Of a stretch of 64,000 nucleotides of DNA, positions 12,681 to 24,654 are shown piece after piece. The stretch covers positions 366,001 through 430,000 of the forward strand of contig WPIO01000119.1 of the NCBI GenBank assembly GCA_009760855.2, given 5' to 3'. Position 1 is the first letter of the stretch, and each line of letters begins with the position of its first letter. The notes beneath the pieces were generated by a model. The model saw only the letters and a program-made list of their open reading frames with translations, made no database searches and was not told the DNA's origin. The stretch is from Cristatella mucedo. Its lineage: Eukaryota; Bryozoa; Phylactolaemata; Cristatellidae. Position numbers and translations under genes: made by a program.

Positions 12681-13149
12681 AAATTTATAAGATGACTATG
12701 ACGCATCTGATAGTCACTGCAGTTAGTGCTTCGTTGTTATTTCTCCTGTTGTGCTTAAGCTTTTTGACACAGTTCATGCTAGTACTAATTTTATTTAAAA
12801 TCCTGACACTTTGGATGTCACTGCCAACTATATAGTGCTTGTTCAAATTGAGTGATATCACGAATAATTAAATTACACTTCCTATGTAGCATATTCAAAG
12901 GAAATTGACATAGAAACAATTATCAAAGGAACCTATGCGAATTTAGTCTATTGTTAATACAGTTAAAGCGATAAATATTTTAAGTGCCCCTGAAAGCAAG
13001 TTATTTCATTTGATGTTGATTTACGAAATACAGACTGAACTAGCAATGTTCAGCATCTTATCTATGTTCGATCTTGGTAAGAAAAACCAGCTGTTACTCT
13101 TCTCAGAAGATGCAAAACATTTCTTGCAGCCAAAACCTCTACTGTACTA
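12681..13149. other. Intron sequence, nothing recognised
   Basis: AT-rich with a hydrophobic chance frame at 12593-12835 that overlaps the decayed LINE end and carries no family signature. Confidence 0.35.
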
Positions 13150-13470
13150 CAAGTAATAATAATAATGATACACTTGATAAATCACCCTCAGAGAACTCAA
13201 TCAATTTCTCGGTGTTTTATATTTGCTGCAATGGAAACCCGATTGCATGGTGAGTGGTATAATGGTTGATAAACAACGTGAATGACATGGTTAGGGATGA
13301 CATGCACAGGGTCAGCACGCAAGTGTAGTCAGTTGCAGCATGCACAGTGTCCTCACCAATAAGCACAGTATGGTCGAATCACAGGGACCCACTAAATTCT
13401 GTCATGAATACGTGCGTTCGTAGTTTATTTTGAAATGTGGTCAAGTCATGGGATGTCGTGATGTAAGCTG
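13150..13470 (-). mobile_element. LINE family A 3' end, with a family B scrap at its border
   Basis: Reversed 3' end: AATAATAATAATGATACACTT, then TCACCCTCAGAGAACTC, the 3' UTR and the first bases of the C-terminal coding block. At about 13470-13520 it abuts a plus-strand scrap of family B (GAACTGCTGCTCATAGGACA), which corresponds to the RT region. This suggests an insertion or recombination junction between the families. Confidence 0.75.
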
Positions 13471-14114
13471 ACGGAACTGCTGCTCATAGGACATCCCAAG
13501 TAGAGGCATGACTAGAGCTTTGATCTTCTAATAGGATATGCTGTCGTGGAATAATTAGAATGTGCTTAAAATTTAGGTGATGTCTTAGACAGCTGATTAA
13601 GTTTTATTTAGAAGATTATTGTTCTAACTTCCATTCCAACCATAACCGAGCTGGTACTTGTATGCCATATAATATTTTCCAAATGAAATTTTGCTGTTCT
13701 AGCTAAAGAAGCATCTGTTTTGCACATCTATTGCCATACTAGTTTTTCTCCTTTGGTTGCATGCACTATGGCTTATTCCCGTGCACGCTTCTAAGCATTT
13801 TAATAGCCAGAGGTCGGACTAACATGTTGTCCTGAGTGTCTTCTTATGTGCTTTAGCATGATGGCCTTAGCATAATATCTATTCGCTAATTCGTGCATAT
13901 CTAAGCATGGCGGCTTGCATGATATTAAACTTTAGATATATGTTCTCTTAAAGGAACTTGTAAAGCAACGGGATGATGATTAACAATGATAGAAATTTGA
14001 AGTGGTATTATCGTTAGATTTGGGAAAGGATGCATTTATCGGAGTGAAATCGTCATGAAGAAGCACGAAAGAAGACAAAAAGAGCCATGCATTCATCAGC
14101 TTAAAGATCTTCGA

Positions 14115-14425
14115 CGACAGAAGCTTGCCGCTCAGCTCCTACACTGTGAAAGACACATCCACAATTCTTCTGATGCGACATTTAATCTCATGCTGCCAAC
14201 CATGGCACATCATTTCAAGCTGTTCCGAACAGCTATTTTAATACTACTCATTACCTCAAATTATCTCCTGACTTAGCTATCGATCTATATTGCTCTCTTT
14301 TGTGTGAGAAGAAGTACGTTGGCTGCCAAATGAGTACTGAAAGTCGCTTAGGCTGTAAGTTAGCTATACCCCGACAGCTAAATCTTTGAGCATTCCTTAC
14401 AGAACCTTACTGTGTAACACCCTCA
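14115..14425 (+). mobile_element. LINE family B 3'-terminal fragment
   Basis: Matches the end of the family B C-terminus and its 3' UTR: AAGCTTGCCGCTCAGCTCCT, CCACAATTCTTCTGATGCGA, CTCATTACCTCAA and GTGAGAAGAAGTACGTTGGC all have counterparts in the copies at 27.3-27.6 kb and, reversed, at 24.7-24.95 kb. The frame is broken. Confidence 0.7.
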
Positions 14426-16874
14426 TAGTCAGTTTAGATTTGTAGTGAAGATTAAGCTTGGTATTGTCTAGGTTGCTAGCCGTTGTTCGTTGTTTATTAG
14501 TCACAGTAGAACTTCTGGAGTGTCACTGTTGTGGCCTTAATGATAAAGCGGTCAACTAGTGCAGTGAGTCACTGTCAACTATGCTTAAATAGAAGAAAAT
14601 ATTTTCTTAGTAAAAATCGATGCATGCTCAAAGCAGATTTAGCAGGACCACTAGTAACAGCTTTGTGAACACTGCCAATCAAAGTGCTAGTGGGTGTATT
14701 TTAGGGTACTGGAATTACTGAGCAGCTGGTGTCGGTTAATAAATACCGGTTTAAATAGGGCGGAATCAAGTAGGTGATACATGTGAAAAAAGCACTCGTC
14801 ACAAATTCATACTATCGTATTATTCCACAATTTTTAAGCAGCAGAACGAGGAGTCCGCGCCGTTCAAATGTGCAGGAAAAAGATGGACTTGCAGACGTTT
14901 CTGCCACTCAGACTCGCTCCCCAGTCTTTAGATTATTGGACCGCAATTCAAGCCGACGCTGCTCCGAATCATCATTTACTTGTCGTAAGTCAGAGACACT
15001 ATGCTAGCCTATCAATAATGCAGCTAGGCGGCACCTTACAACGGAAAGACTCTAAAACAGACACTACCATTGAGCGAAATTTATATGAAATTTGACACAC
15101 ATTTGAAGAATGATAAGCAGGGAGAAGCTGATGTTGGTTTTTCATTTAGCAACACATCCACAAATAATTTAATGTACTGCAAAATATGCATGCAAGAGAA
15201 ATAGACAATGTTCAATCCAGTTTTTATTCTACACGGGCTTAGGGCTGCACATTGAATGGGTTTTAATGAAATATTTAGTGACAGCCGTGGGGGTTAGATA
15301 TTGTGGCCTTCGTGGCTATGGCTAATCAAATGCCTTTTGTCTCTGGTCGGATCGACTGTAGGTAGAGCTCGTGCTTAAAGGCTATAGTTACGGAGATCAT
15401 TCGGGTAGAAAAAGGGATTAAAAACACATATAACGCCCTCGTCAGATCGATGCAGCCACAGATGCTATTTACCTGAGCACTTTTATTCTGACCAACGTCC
15501 CAGAATCAGCAGCATCACTCTTATGCTTGTAGAACTATGCAGCTTATGCATCGCCAGTCCCTACCCAACTATAAGGCAGGTGCAACCAGAAGCTGCATCT
15601 CATCCAAATGAGTCTTGCAAAATTTCCGGTGAAGAAAAGTTGACCTAGGCAGCTGAAAGAGATATAAAAAACCTAGTAATAAGGTCGGTTATAGTGTGAA
15701 ACCAGGGACAGTTTCCATGTGGCTTGGTGACTTATTGGTCACAGACCATAAGTGGCGACCTCGAGCCTGCAATAATGCTCCTTCAAGTGACTGACTCAAT
15801 CACATCTTTCTTATAATTAAAGGCTGTATTTGGAACGTGTACAGTTTTTTATTTAAGAAACGCTGTACATAATTCTGCGTCTAGGCACTTCTCGCCGTAT
15901 AACGTGTGCTGCAGCTTTATTTCAATTGTAATTCAAAACAAGTGAATTCTTGACTTGTTAACTTCTCCTGTCTTTCTGTATGCACGGCGTAATTTATTTG
16001 CCGAATAGTAGCCTCCTCTAGAGTCACTTATTTTCTGTTGTAAATTGTCCATCCATTGATGCTAAAGGAAACTGACAACTAATTTCTCATCTTTATCGCA
16101 ATAGCAGCTGCAAATCCCAAGCGGCTAAGCTAGCTGCATTTCGGCCAATATTTATGAGCCACATCGGCCGAAACCCGTCATCGTGAGACAGGTTACTATT
16201 TGTAACTAAACTCCGTTCCTTTCTGCCACTGTATAGCCAAACCTCTCAATATTTTAAAATAAACAGAGTTCACCTTCGACTGTGGTTTTCTTATCACAAT
16301 CTGCCACTCAAGCTTCGGCTTACTTTCGAAAACGGAAATAACACAACTAAACCAGCACCACCATAGTCCAAATGTTCCGTGCTAACTTCACTGGTCAGCT
16401 TTGCAAGAGCTACTATGTATGCAGTTTTTTCTGCTGTACTATGAAAAAGAACTCATAAAAAGACGTCACGTTGGTGTAGCACAGGAAAGGAATGTTTTCA
16501 CTATAACATATGCTCTCCGTAATTCCGAAAGTCAGGCACTGCATTTCAGCTACGATGCTACGGTTGCAGCATTCAGCAGGATCTATGGCTATTCTATGGC
16601 TCATGCTAGGCTAAGCCTACTCAATACTAAACACTGCATTAGGTATCCCTTAAATAGCGACTGAACTAATCAGCCTTGGTACTTGCCTATCTTTGAAAAT
16701 GATAGCAAGCTGTATTTCGTTTCATTTAAAAGCTATCCTCATTGTTTCAGTTCTCCCATTTGTCAAAGCTGCTACCACAAAATGCTACTAAATTTCTGGC
16801 ATAGAAAAGCATAAGCTGTGGCCTGGCGACAGAGTCAGTGGAACACCAATCGTGATGACTTTTTACAGAAAGTG
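14426..16874. other. Intron sequence with one exon-like segment
   Basis: Mostly AT-rich and featureless. The exception is 14842-14984, listed separately. Open frames at 16401-16664 overlap on both strands and have no splice context or family similarity that I can see. Confidence 0.35.
14842..14984 (+). other. Exon-like segment, unassigned
   Basis: A 143-bp GC-richer block bounded by an acceptor (AATTTTTAAGCAG) and a strong donor (TTGTC|GTAAGTCAG). Two frames are open throughout. One (phase 1 in, phase 0 out) contains MDLQTFLPLRLAPQSLDYW; the other (phase 2 in, phase 1 out) is Ser/Arg-rich. It lies inside an intron of the minus-strand Ig gene, so it would be a nested plus-strand gene or a chance combination of splice signals. 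No family is recognised. Confidence 0.25.
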
Positions 16875-17300
16875 CCACCATGATAATAATGATACAACAT
16901 TTGATAAAGCATCCTTAGAAAACTAAACTCCTCTCTAGGTGCTTTACAGATGCTGCGAAGTGAGCACGATCAAATTTTCAGTGGTAGTATGCTTAATAAA
17001 CAAGAATATTAACATGGTTAGGGATGACATGAACAGGGTCAACATGCAAGTGTGGTTATTGGCAGCATTCAACAGTGTCAGCATGCACAAGCACATACAG
17101 AACGGATCACATGGAGCCAGTAAATGCTGTCATAAATAGATGTGCTTAGAATTTCTTTTTAAATTTGGGCAAGCCAGATGTCGCGACACAAGTTCTAGCG
17201 AGTTCCAGGCTTTGCGAGCATACGAACTCAAGGAACTGTCTCCAGAGGATTTGAGGTGTGTACATGTTATATTTAGACTGGGTTTACTCTGTGAACTACC
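16875..17300 (-). mobile_element. LINE family A 3' end fragment
   Basis: Reversed tail (ATGATAATAATGATACAAC), terminal block (GCATCCTTAGAAAACTAAA) and 3' UTR (GGGATGACATGAACAGGGTC), then the last C-terminal codons (matching the reversed RTAF and TFK.NLK region) to about 17260. Decayed. Confidence 0.75.
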
Positions 17301-17949
17301 CAGTTGTAGTTAACAGCAATTAATCTGCAAATACTACTGCTAGCTGAATTAGAACACTGGACTTTCGTCCAGCATTAGAAAGTCGATCCCATCCATCATA
17401 CTTCATTTGCAGCAAGTTTAGAGTTCCTAGACAAAGATTAAGTGCACCAATGCGGCTACACTAATGTATGATTACTTGTATAAGATTCTTATTTAAATTT
17501 TAACTATAATGATCACGTTCTTCAATTAGTCACATACGCTTCACTCCTTCGCTTAAATAATGGCTGACCGAGGAATGTGGAAGTCACCAAACATTCTAGA
17601 ATTGGAACAAAGCAACAGAGGCTTACTCGTTCAAAGCTATCCTAGTGCTACTCTGGACTTATATACAGTCGACCGCTAGGTGGACAGTGCCAGCATATCT
17701 CCTGAAGCATTACTTACTGGGTTCCTATTTCCCGCCAAGACCTTGGTGCCAGGATTCGCACACGGGTAAAGTGCCTACCGTTGACGAAAAACACCGTGGG
17801 CTCAATTGATATGGCAAATACAAACACATATGTAAAGCTGCTAAATAAAGACTAGGTTTTCTTCCGGTCTACAATTAAGCTATAGATTTTTAATGTGTAT
17901 ACATATATATGAAGGATTGATTAAAATGTTTAAATTGCATAACTACACT
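17301..17949. other. Intron sequence, nothing certain
   Basis: Contains, on the minus strand near 17700-17780, a short segment with B-box-like and splice-like motifs (reverse of GGTGCCAGGATTCGCACACG). It may be an old tRNA-derived SINE scrap. Not assigned. Confidence 0.3.
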
Positions 17950-18283
17950 AGCAAGCGGTGCTGTGCCCTGCCTTGGTCGCAGCTGCTACCTGGGCCGCCC
18001 GGTTCAGAAACAGGGACCTAACGGCTTCCGTGTGGATGATGACATCCGAGATGCAGAGCCCAGGCAATGCCCTTTTCTCAGAGCGCGGGATGCCGAGGTC
18101 AGCTAGGTAAGCTTTGTAGTTTTGGTAACCAGCAACCGAGGGTCCAGACCATGAAGGGCTTCACCTCTGCCAAACCGTGGCCTGCCGTCAGGAAACACGT
18201 GGCAAAAACCAAACACTCATCGGTCGTGTTCTGGGCAGCCACCATCAGAGCACCTCCGAGGATTACCAGCAAACTGTTTTAGT
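17950..18283. other. GC- and CpG-rich coding-like island
   Basis: A block of about 330 bp that is strongly GC- and CpG-rich compared with everything around it. Both strands contain long GC3-rich open frames. On the minus strand, after an AG at the right edge (TACTAAAACAG), one frame reads LLVILGGALMVAAQNTTDE and so resembles the end of a signal peptide followed by a glycosylation site. After a one-base frame change it continues GYQNYKAYLADLGIPRSEK and ends with a stop near 17950. On the plus strand a frame ending in TCAGCTAG|GTAAGC could be an exon. The similar quality of both strands prevents a choice. It may be a decayed gene fragment, a retrocopy, an exon of a nested gene or a CpG island. 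No family is recognised. Confidence 0.35.
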
Positions 18284-20009
18284 AGTATTAGTTCTTTCTA
18301 GCAGAGTATTTAAAGACTTTTTGTCATGAACAACAAGTTTCACATAGGGCAACTTCAAGACCGTTGTATATATAATGTTCCTTGGTTGTGCTCATCGTGA
18401 ATGACTATCCCTCACCTAATCATATAGCAGCTCAATAAAAAGCATAGAATCAAAGGGTGTCTACTGTTAGTGAATTATTCATCCAGTCTCTTATTCTGAT
18501 AAATTGCTTCGGCCAGTTCTTATATACTGTGCCATATCACACTCAACCTGAGTGTAAACGCCCGCGTCAAGGCAATAATTGAAATTTAGGAATATCGCCG
18601 CAGTTACTTCCTGGTCTCATTGAATTTCTATGGGCTGGCTCAGTTTGAGTTCTGATTATGCCTTTGCTGTCACCTGCTTATCACCTGCTTATCCTAGCCT
18701 AGTATCCTCTTAAGCTAGATAGTGTCTCACTGGATTGATTTAGGTTACTGAGTATTACCTCTTTACAACTTTAAGTAACTTTCAGAATTCGGTTTCTTTA
18801 TTGTGCTCATGAAGCTGAAACTACATACTGGGTGAAAGAACGACATTACCTGATATAACGAAATTGAAAAAAATATAAAGCTTATAATTTTTTTAAGCAT
18901 TCCATTCGTTGGAGTTACTTGTCATTAGCGTCATTCTAAAAGACCACAGGATTCCATTTCAGAAGCCATCCAGCATGCTCCCTTTTCAGCACCGCCAAAG
19001 TTACTTTTTAGAGAACTGTTTTTCTTATTTCAGATTAAAGATTTCCAATTTCAATCGACAATTGTAAAGATGCTATTTATAAACCGCTTAAAGGATAGAA
19101 ACTATTGATACATTACGTTGAAGGAATATTGAGGCCATGATCATTTTTACATGCATGTTTATCCCCAAATGAGTTCGTTACTAGCACTAGAAATTTTTTT
19201 TAGAAGGGAGACACTCGTCGGTTACTAAAGAAATACTTAGACATGCTCATATCTTTCTGTTACACTCTATAGAAGTAAAATAGACTACTGATCTTGACAA
19301 AAAATGTTCTTCGCTTTATGTTCACGTCACTTGAAAACGGCCTATTTCTGTTTGTTTTAAAAACGAACTATGGAAGCTGGTAGTACCTACAATAGTGATT
19401 TCAGTAAAGCTTAGCTTGCACTGCACATGGACCTTCATAATGAGCTCCAAAGTTTATAGGTGGGACAATAGACGCGTGTCTTATCCCATATCAATTCATA
19501 AATTCAACTTCAACTATGAAAATTGAGGTTTGTGCATTCTAGGAGTATAAATCAACGTACATGAACCCTTAGACATAAGGAGCAACAATCACAAAAACTG
19601 ATAGGATATTAGCAGGATATCTTTTAACAAGCTTATTGTACTTAAGGCTTGAATATTGCTACTGTCGCACGTAGGATTTTGGTGGCAACTAAATTCGGCA
19701 AAAGCCACCACCGCCAGACAGAGGTTAGGAGCACTGGTAAGGCTGTGAACTTGAACTAGCCGGTACTCAAACACAATGTGAGAAAGCTTTTCATCAGGTT
19801 ATTATTCACTGGGTTAAATTTTTTCAAGTTCATACTTAGAAAAAGTAACTAGTAAAGCATGAAAGTGTAAGTGTGGCCACGAACATTTTATGCAGCGAAC
19901 AATGGGGACTAAATATATCCTCAGCGTAAATCCAAAACATATCAATACAAGCGAACTATATGCTTTTAAGTAAATCACGTCAATTCCATGCAATTTAATG
20001 TGTCTCCAT
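18284..20009. other. Intron sequence, nothing recognised
   Basis: AT-rich. A short direct repeat of CACCTGCTTAT occurs at about 18671-18692. A minus-strand frame at 19589-19774 has no splice sites or similarity. Confidence 0.35.
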
Positions 20010-21060
20010 CTGAAAGTTCATGAAGCCATAAAGACAATATGGGTGACTATGCAGGAGTGTTTTGTGAAACCCGCTTAAAGCCTAACTTCCGCACGAAGTG
20101 GTAGCTAACCGACTCATTCTCACGCAAAGAAGAGAAACTTTGAAGAATAGCGGAGTGGTAAGAGAATTTGAGTTAGTAGCCACACAGGACGGTTGGTAAG
20201 GATGAACCATAGTCGGCAGCATGCCAGTAGCTGTCGTTGCGTAAGAATTTTGGAAGCGAGTTCCAAGGTCTAGCAGAGCGAAGGCTTATGTAGCCAACAG
20301 ACTTAGGGCGGAGGAATGGCACAGTTAATTTATTACCCATTCAGGATCTGAGGGCACGAAGAGGCTGAAACTGGTGCAGCAGTTCAGCTAGGTACGAAGG
20401 AGCCAAGCCGTGTCGGGATTTGTAGGTCAGCATAAGAATTTTGCTCTGTATTCGTTGCACAAACGGCAGCAATCCTATATGTTTTTGCAAAGGAGATACA
20501 TGGTCAAACCTCAGGGACTTGAAAACTTGCCCTGCAGTCATTTTCATAGCCATTTTCAGTAGCGAGTAGCTTTTTTCGGTATGCTAGCCGATAGAGAATT
20601 ACAGTAATTAAGCCAAGACGGAACTAAAGAGCAAGCTAATTGTTTTTTAAGCCACCGAGGTAGACAGCTCCGTATCCTAGATAGGGATCGAACGTGATGG
20701 CTAGCTGTAGAAGCAGTCTGCTGAATGTAGCTTTTAAAAATTGGTTGCTGCCGAAAATGACACCTAGATTTTAAGCTCATTGCGGTCATCGCATAACAGC
20801 ATCACCTGTTATGAGAGCAGAGCTTTTTAATCCGTGCACTCGCTTAGGGTGTCCCGTGAGCAGCATTTTAGTTTTATCTTCATTTGTTTTCCAAAAAAAA
20901 TTCCCAAATCCGGGATTGAATTTTGAAAATTTGAGAATTCAGTTTGTTGGTTTCTGCTGCTGATTCGGACGATTTTAATGACAAATGCAGCTGAGTATCG
21001 GCAGCATAAAGGTGATCACCAATTCTACGGACATTAGCTTGGATATTAATTTATTTATCG
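20010..21060 (-). mobile_element. LINE family B fragment, C-terminus and end of RT
   Basis: Minus-strand copy covering the 3' UTR (20010-20330), the C-terminal block (SKILMLTYKSRHGLAPSYLA at 20395-20455) and the end of the RT with a decayed QKTASTASHHVRSLSRI equivalent (20660-20760) and part of the YADD region near 20990. It is split by frameshifts. It lies in the intron between Ig-gene exons 2 and 3. Confidence 0.85.
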
Positions 21061-22218
21061 TCGAGACTCTCTCACAGCCAAAAGTTTAAAAAAAACTGGG
21101 TCTTATAGGTTATAATGCTACCTTGAGGTTACCCGAAGTTTGTGAGTTGTACTTAAAACTTTGCTATTGACGACTCGGTATGTCTGAATGGCAATCAAAG
21201 AGTGCCTAATCGAGTTTTCAGATACTGTTATTTAATTTTTTATGATATCATGCTCAGTTCTACGTTGTCAACGTTAAAATAGCCTTCGTAGAAGTATTTT
21301 TCTTCATTTAGCTGTTTTAGCCCCAACCTGCCGATCTTTCAAATTTGTCGCAAAAGTCTTAGTCGTAAAGTGAGAATGGCGAGTCTTCAAAAAAGGTCCC
21401 ACTCTAACATGATTTCTAAAAAAAAGCCCAGTAATCTCAGATATAGTCCTGGCAGGGCTAACTGAATTCTGAGTTGCATTTAGTAGCCAAACTCTTTAAT
21501 GAGACATATATCTGAGTTACGAAACATATCTGTGTCGCAGGGTTTTTTATGACAGCACTATTCATTCATTAAACAGCAATGTGTAAAAAAGTACTTTTTA
21601 ATCAGGATCTTCGTGTAGACATTTAGCCTAGGTTTTTCAATGAGCAGACAATACAGCATAATTTTATTGAATTATTTCTATGCTAACAGAATTGCGATGA
21701 TTAAATTTGTCTAGTCTATCGGTATGAAATCGGATATTGCGATGTGATAAACGACTTTAAAGGTAAGAACAATAATTTACACAAGTTTAATTATGATAAA
21801 GCTGAGACTTCAGTCACAGGAGTATCAACATATTAGGAAAATTATTTCCAAACAACGCTTTTTTGACATATATTAGGTGGAAAATTCGTTTCGGTCAACA
21901 TTTTCGGCAACCACTCGTTATGCAATTACTTCCAATGTAAATACAGTACCAAATTAAAGCTTAAAAAAGCACTTGCGGGTGAAGTTCACTTAACGGCCGC
22001 TTGGAATTTCTAGGTTAATATTTGGCTCACATTGAACCTCAGCATTTCTGGCCGCAAACTCTAGGGATTTAATTATTTTTTTCATCCTCTGTGATTAATT
22101 AAAATACGGCATTATTATTTTATTGTACATGGTTCTACACTGATGAAGTTAACATAGGTTTTTTACCCAATCGTTGCACCAAATTGGCAACACCTCCATC
22201 TGAAAAAGTTGCTCTCAC
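21061..22218. other. Intron sequence, nothing recognised
   Basis: AT-rich stretch between a LINE B fragment and Ig-gene exon 2. No repeat or exon signature. Confidence 0.35.
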
Positions 22219-22330
22219 CCGTCAGTTAAGCAGGTTAACACCAGATGTATGAACTGCGGAACTACTACCATCTCATACATGGGTTGACCGTTCACCGTGA
22301 CATTGACAATCCTTGGCGGAAATAAAGAGT
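22219..22330 (-). CDS. Ig-gene exon 2: first half of Ig domain 1
   Basis: 112-bp minus-strand exon with a strong acceptor (TTAATTTTTTACAG) at 22331-22332 and a donor (GACGG|GTGAGAG) at 22217-22218. It enters in phase 1 and leaves in phase 2. It encodes SLFPPRIVNVTVNGQPMYE, then FIHLVLTCLTDG. PPRIVNVTVNG is a classic Ig strand A/A' opening, and LVLTC is strand B with the disulfide cysteine. NVT is a potential N-glycosylation site. The split between strands B and C by a phase 2 intron is a known arrangement for I-set domains. Its phases fit the signal-peptide exon upstream (G+AC gives Asp) and the exon at 11101-11303 downstream (GG+A gives Gly). Confidence 0.85.
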
Positions 22331-22735
22331 CTGTAAAAAATTAACGTCGCAGAGTCAGCCTGCGTAAATATTGCTGTAATTTATGTATTATGAAATTCTT
22401 GTAAGTAAATACTGAATGTGCGGACGCAGTCTGCAGTCAACCTTTCAATTTCCAGCTTCGTCTATAGAAGGGCATTGGTTTTGTCTGTATCAGATAAAAA
22501 TCTACCAATCGAGTAATTACAAAAGGCACCGCTAAACCACTCGTGTCTTTGAACACTGTAAACATCAGCTTTAATCTACCAGAGGCCTAGAGAGAATTAA
22601 AATAATATATTTTGGTAGAAATTATAGTACAATTTCTAAAAAAATTATTTATCTATTTATATTTCTAGAAAAGATCAAATTAATATTTTAAGTAAAAATT
22701 AAACAGACTTTAATGTTTGTATCTCCGTCTCGAAG
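22331..22735. other. Intron sequence, nothing recognised
   Basis: Intron between Ig-gene exons 1 and 2, next to the exon 2 acceptor. AT-rich. Confidence 0.35.
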
Positions 22736-23240
22736 CCCCAAAGCAGCGAAGACCAAGTGGGATTTAGGTAGGTTTTGTAAAACCCACTCAAAGCTAAAGC
22801 GAATTGGAACGCATTTTGGGGAAGGCAGACTTCAAATCACACAAGAAAGATAGCTTACAATGCGAGAACGTCAGCAGGAAAGCTGACGTAAAAAGCAGCA
22901 TGGAAGTGACGGTTCCTAACGGCTGGAAATCAAGTGCCACTGTCTAACGCTGGAGAATAGACATTCACAGTCTAGAACCTGCCGTGCCAAAGCTTCTATC
23001 GTCAACGGTCTGTAGGTGTAGGAATGGAGCAGCTACTTAATATCCCACAGAATACCTGCAGGCACTAAGAGAACGAAACCAGCGCAGCCATCCAGCAAGG
23101 AATGAAGAAGACGGGCCGCAGTCGGCATTTTATGTCAGCCAAATAACGGTATTCTGTATCTGATTGTTTACGAGAAGCCGTCTAAGCTCCTCTAGCAAAG
23201 GCGCGAGCTGATTTTGCTCAGTGGTGAGCTCCTCACCCAG
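22736..23240 (-). mobile_element. LINE family B, highly degenerate C-terminal fragment
   Basis: Reversed landmarks of family B are spaced as in the copy at 24.65-25.1 kb: AAAACCCACTCAAAGC, ACAGTCTAGAACCTGC, CCAAAGCTTCTATCGTCAAC, GAATGGAGCAGCTA and CACTAAGAGAACGAAACCAG. No open frame remains, so this is an older insertion. Confidence 0.6.
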
Positions 23241-23817
23241 ACCAAGGGCACAGACACATATGTGAAGCGCCTGATTATAAATTAAGTTCTCTTAGGGCTC
23301 TGTAACAACGAATTGTAATTCCGTCCCTCCTTCGTCGCGGTCCATCGGTTCCAGACTCTGCCACGATAGGTACATTTTCACGAAGTACGATTCTTTATTT
23401 AATGCCTTTTGGAAATGAAATAACACCCTTTCAGTCAGCATTACATCGTACTACCCAATATATTAAACAAATTAAGGGATACTGAGACGTAGTAGACGTT
23501 ACAAATATCGTAATATTTGTAGCCCACATTTTATTACACAAGCAGTTTTTACATACTACCACTAACTTATTAAAGTTATGCGATTTTTGCGATGATGATG
23601 AAGAGGTGTACTGCACGGCAAAAAAGAGCATGGTTACTGCTCTCAATGAAGCTGCACCTGTACGTACAGTATCTTGCTAATAATTGGAATGCAGAGGTGT
23701 GTAATTGATTCACGCAATTGATATAATCACCATATCGATGAACTTTTTAATGAATGTATTAGAGAAAATTGCGATAGAGCAAATCCACGAAAGTTGAAGC
23801 GGGAAGTGAGGAAGGAC

Positions 23818-23865
<48 letters not shown>

Positions 23866-24169
23866 CTTTATTTATTTATAAATATATATAGATATAGATA
23901 TTCATGCAGGTGACAACGGTATTTGTCAACTAGGAACACATTCGTATTTAAATAATACTTCAGGAGCCTATTCGGTAGCCTAGTTTAGTTAGAGTTTAAT
24001 TTATCTAGATGAGACAGTACTAGGGAGCTTGCTAACACTTTTGTGAATCGCCGTTTTAGACAGTCCCTACTCTTAGATATGAGTGCTTAGCGATGGCTAA
24101 CAGTGGAGGCACCTCCTTTGCACCAAAGAAAATTTCGCAGAAATCTCGGAAGCAATATCATAAGGTTTA
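23241..24169. other. Intron sequence with a (TA)n tract
   Basis: AT-rich. The only definite feature is the (TA)n run at 23821-23863. No exon or LINE match is evident until about 24170. Confidence 0.35.
23821..23863. repeat. (TA)n microsatellite
   Basis: About twenty uninterrupted TA dinucleotides followed by T/A-rich sequence. Confidence 0.95.
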
Positions 24170-24645
24170 AGAACAACGATCAGTCTGAAGCACTGGCTTG
24201 GTTTAAATCGTACTTGTCTGATCGTGTTTAATCGGCGTCGGGTGGAGGTTAGGTCTCACCTAGACGACCAGTCACTGTGGGGTCTCACCTAGACGACCAG
24301 TCACTGTGGGGTCCCTCAAGGGTCTGTACTCAGTCCCTTGCTGTTCTCCATTTATACTCAACCTCCGGGAAAAGTGATTAGGGCTCATGGAATACTATAT
24401 CACTTTTACGCTGATGATACTCATCTGTATTTGTTATTCAAACCGTCGGAATCTGCTACAGCAACTGAGGAACTGAATGCTTGCCTTGCCGACATTCGAT
24501 CTTGGATGTTGGAGAACTTCTTTAAATAAGTGACGATAAAACCGAACTGCTGCTCACAGGACAATATAAGTGAGTGCCTGAATTAAAAGGCTTAGCTTAT
24601 ATAACAGGCGATGCCGTTGTGGGATAACCACCACTAGCTCAAATG
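24170..24645 (+). mobile_element. LINE family B, RT fragment
   Basis: Plus-strand piece of the reverse transcriptase: [14 protein letters not shown] region (24190-24228), a premature TAA, then a 29-bp tandem duplication, then [20 protein letters not shown] and the catalytic [10 protein letters not shown] (about 24393-24430). It ends in the stretch before ARNLGV. Truncated at both ends and out of frame, it lies head-on against the minus-strand copy that starts at 24655. Confidence 0.9.
24252..24309 (+). repeat. 29-bp exact tandem duplication
   Basis: The unit starting GGTCTCACCTAGACGACCAG occurs twice in immediate succession (24252-24280 and 24281-24309). Its length is not a multiple of three, so it shifts the RT frame of the surrounding LINE B fragment. 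Confidence 0.95.
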
Positions 24646-24654
24646 TAATATAAT

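Noticed and set aside
16401-16664. Open frames on both strands at the same place
   Set aside because: No domain, signal peptide or splice context, and overlapping frames on both strands are expected by chance.
17700-17780. tRNA-like or exon-like segment on the minus strand (B-box-like GTGCGAATCC, GTAAGTAAT donor)
   Set aside because: No A box, no cloverleaf that I could draw, and two competing frames; too weak to call a tRNA, SINE or exon.
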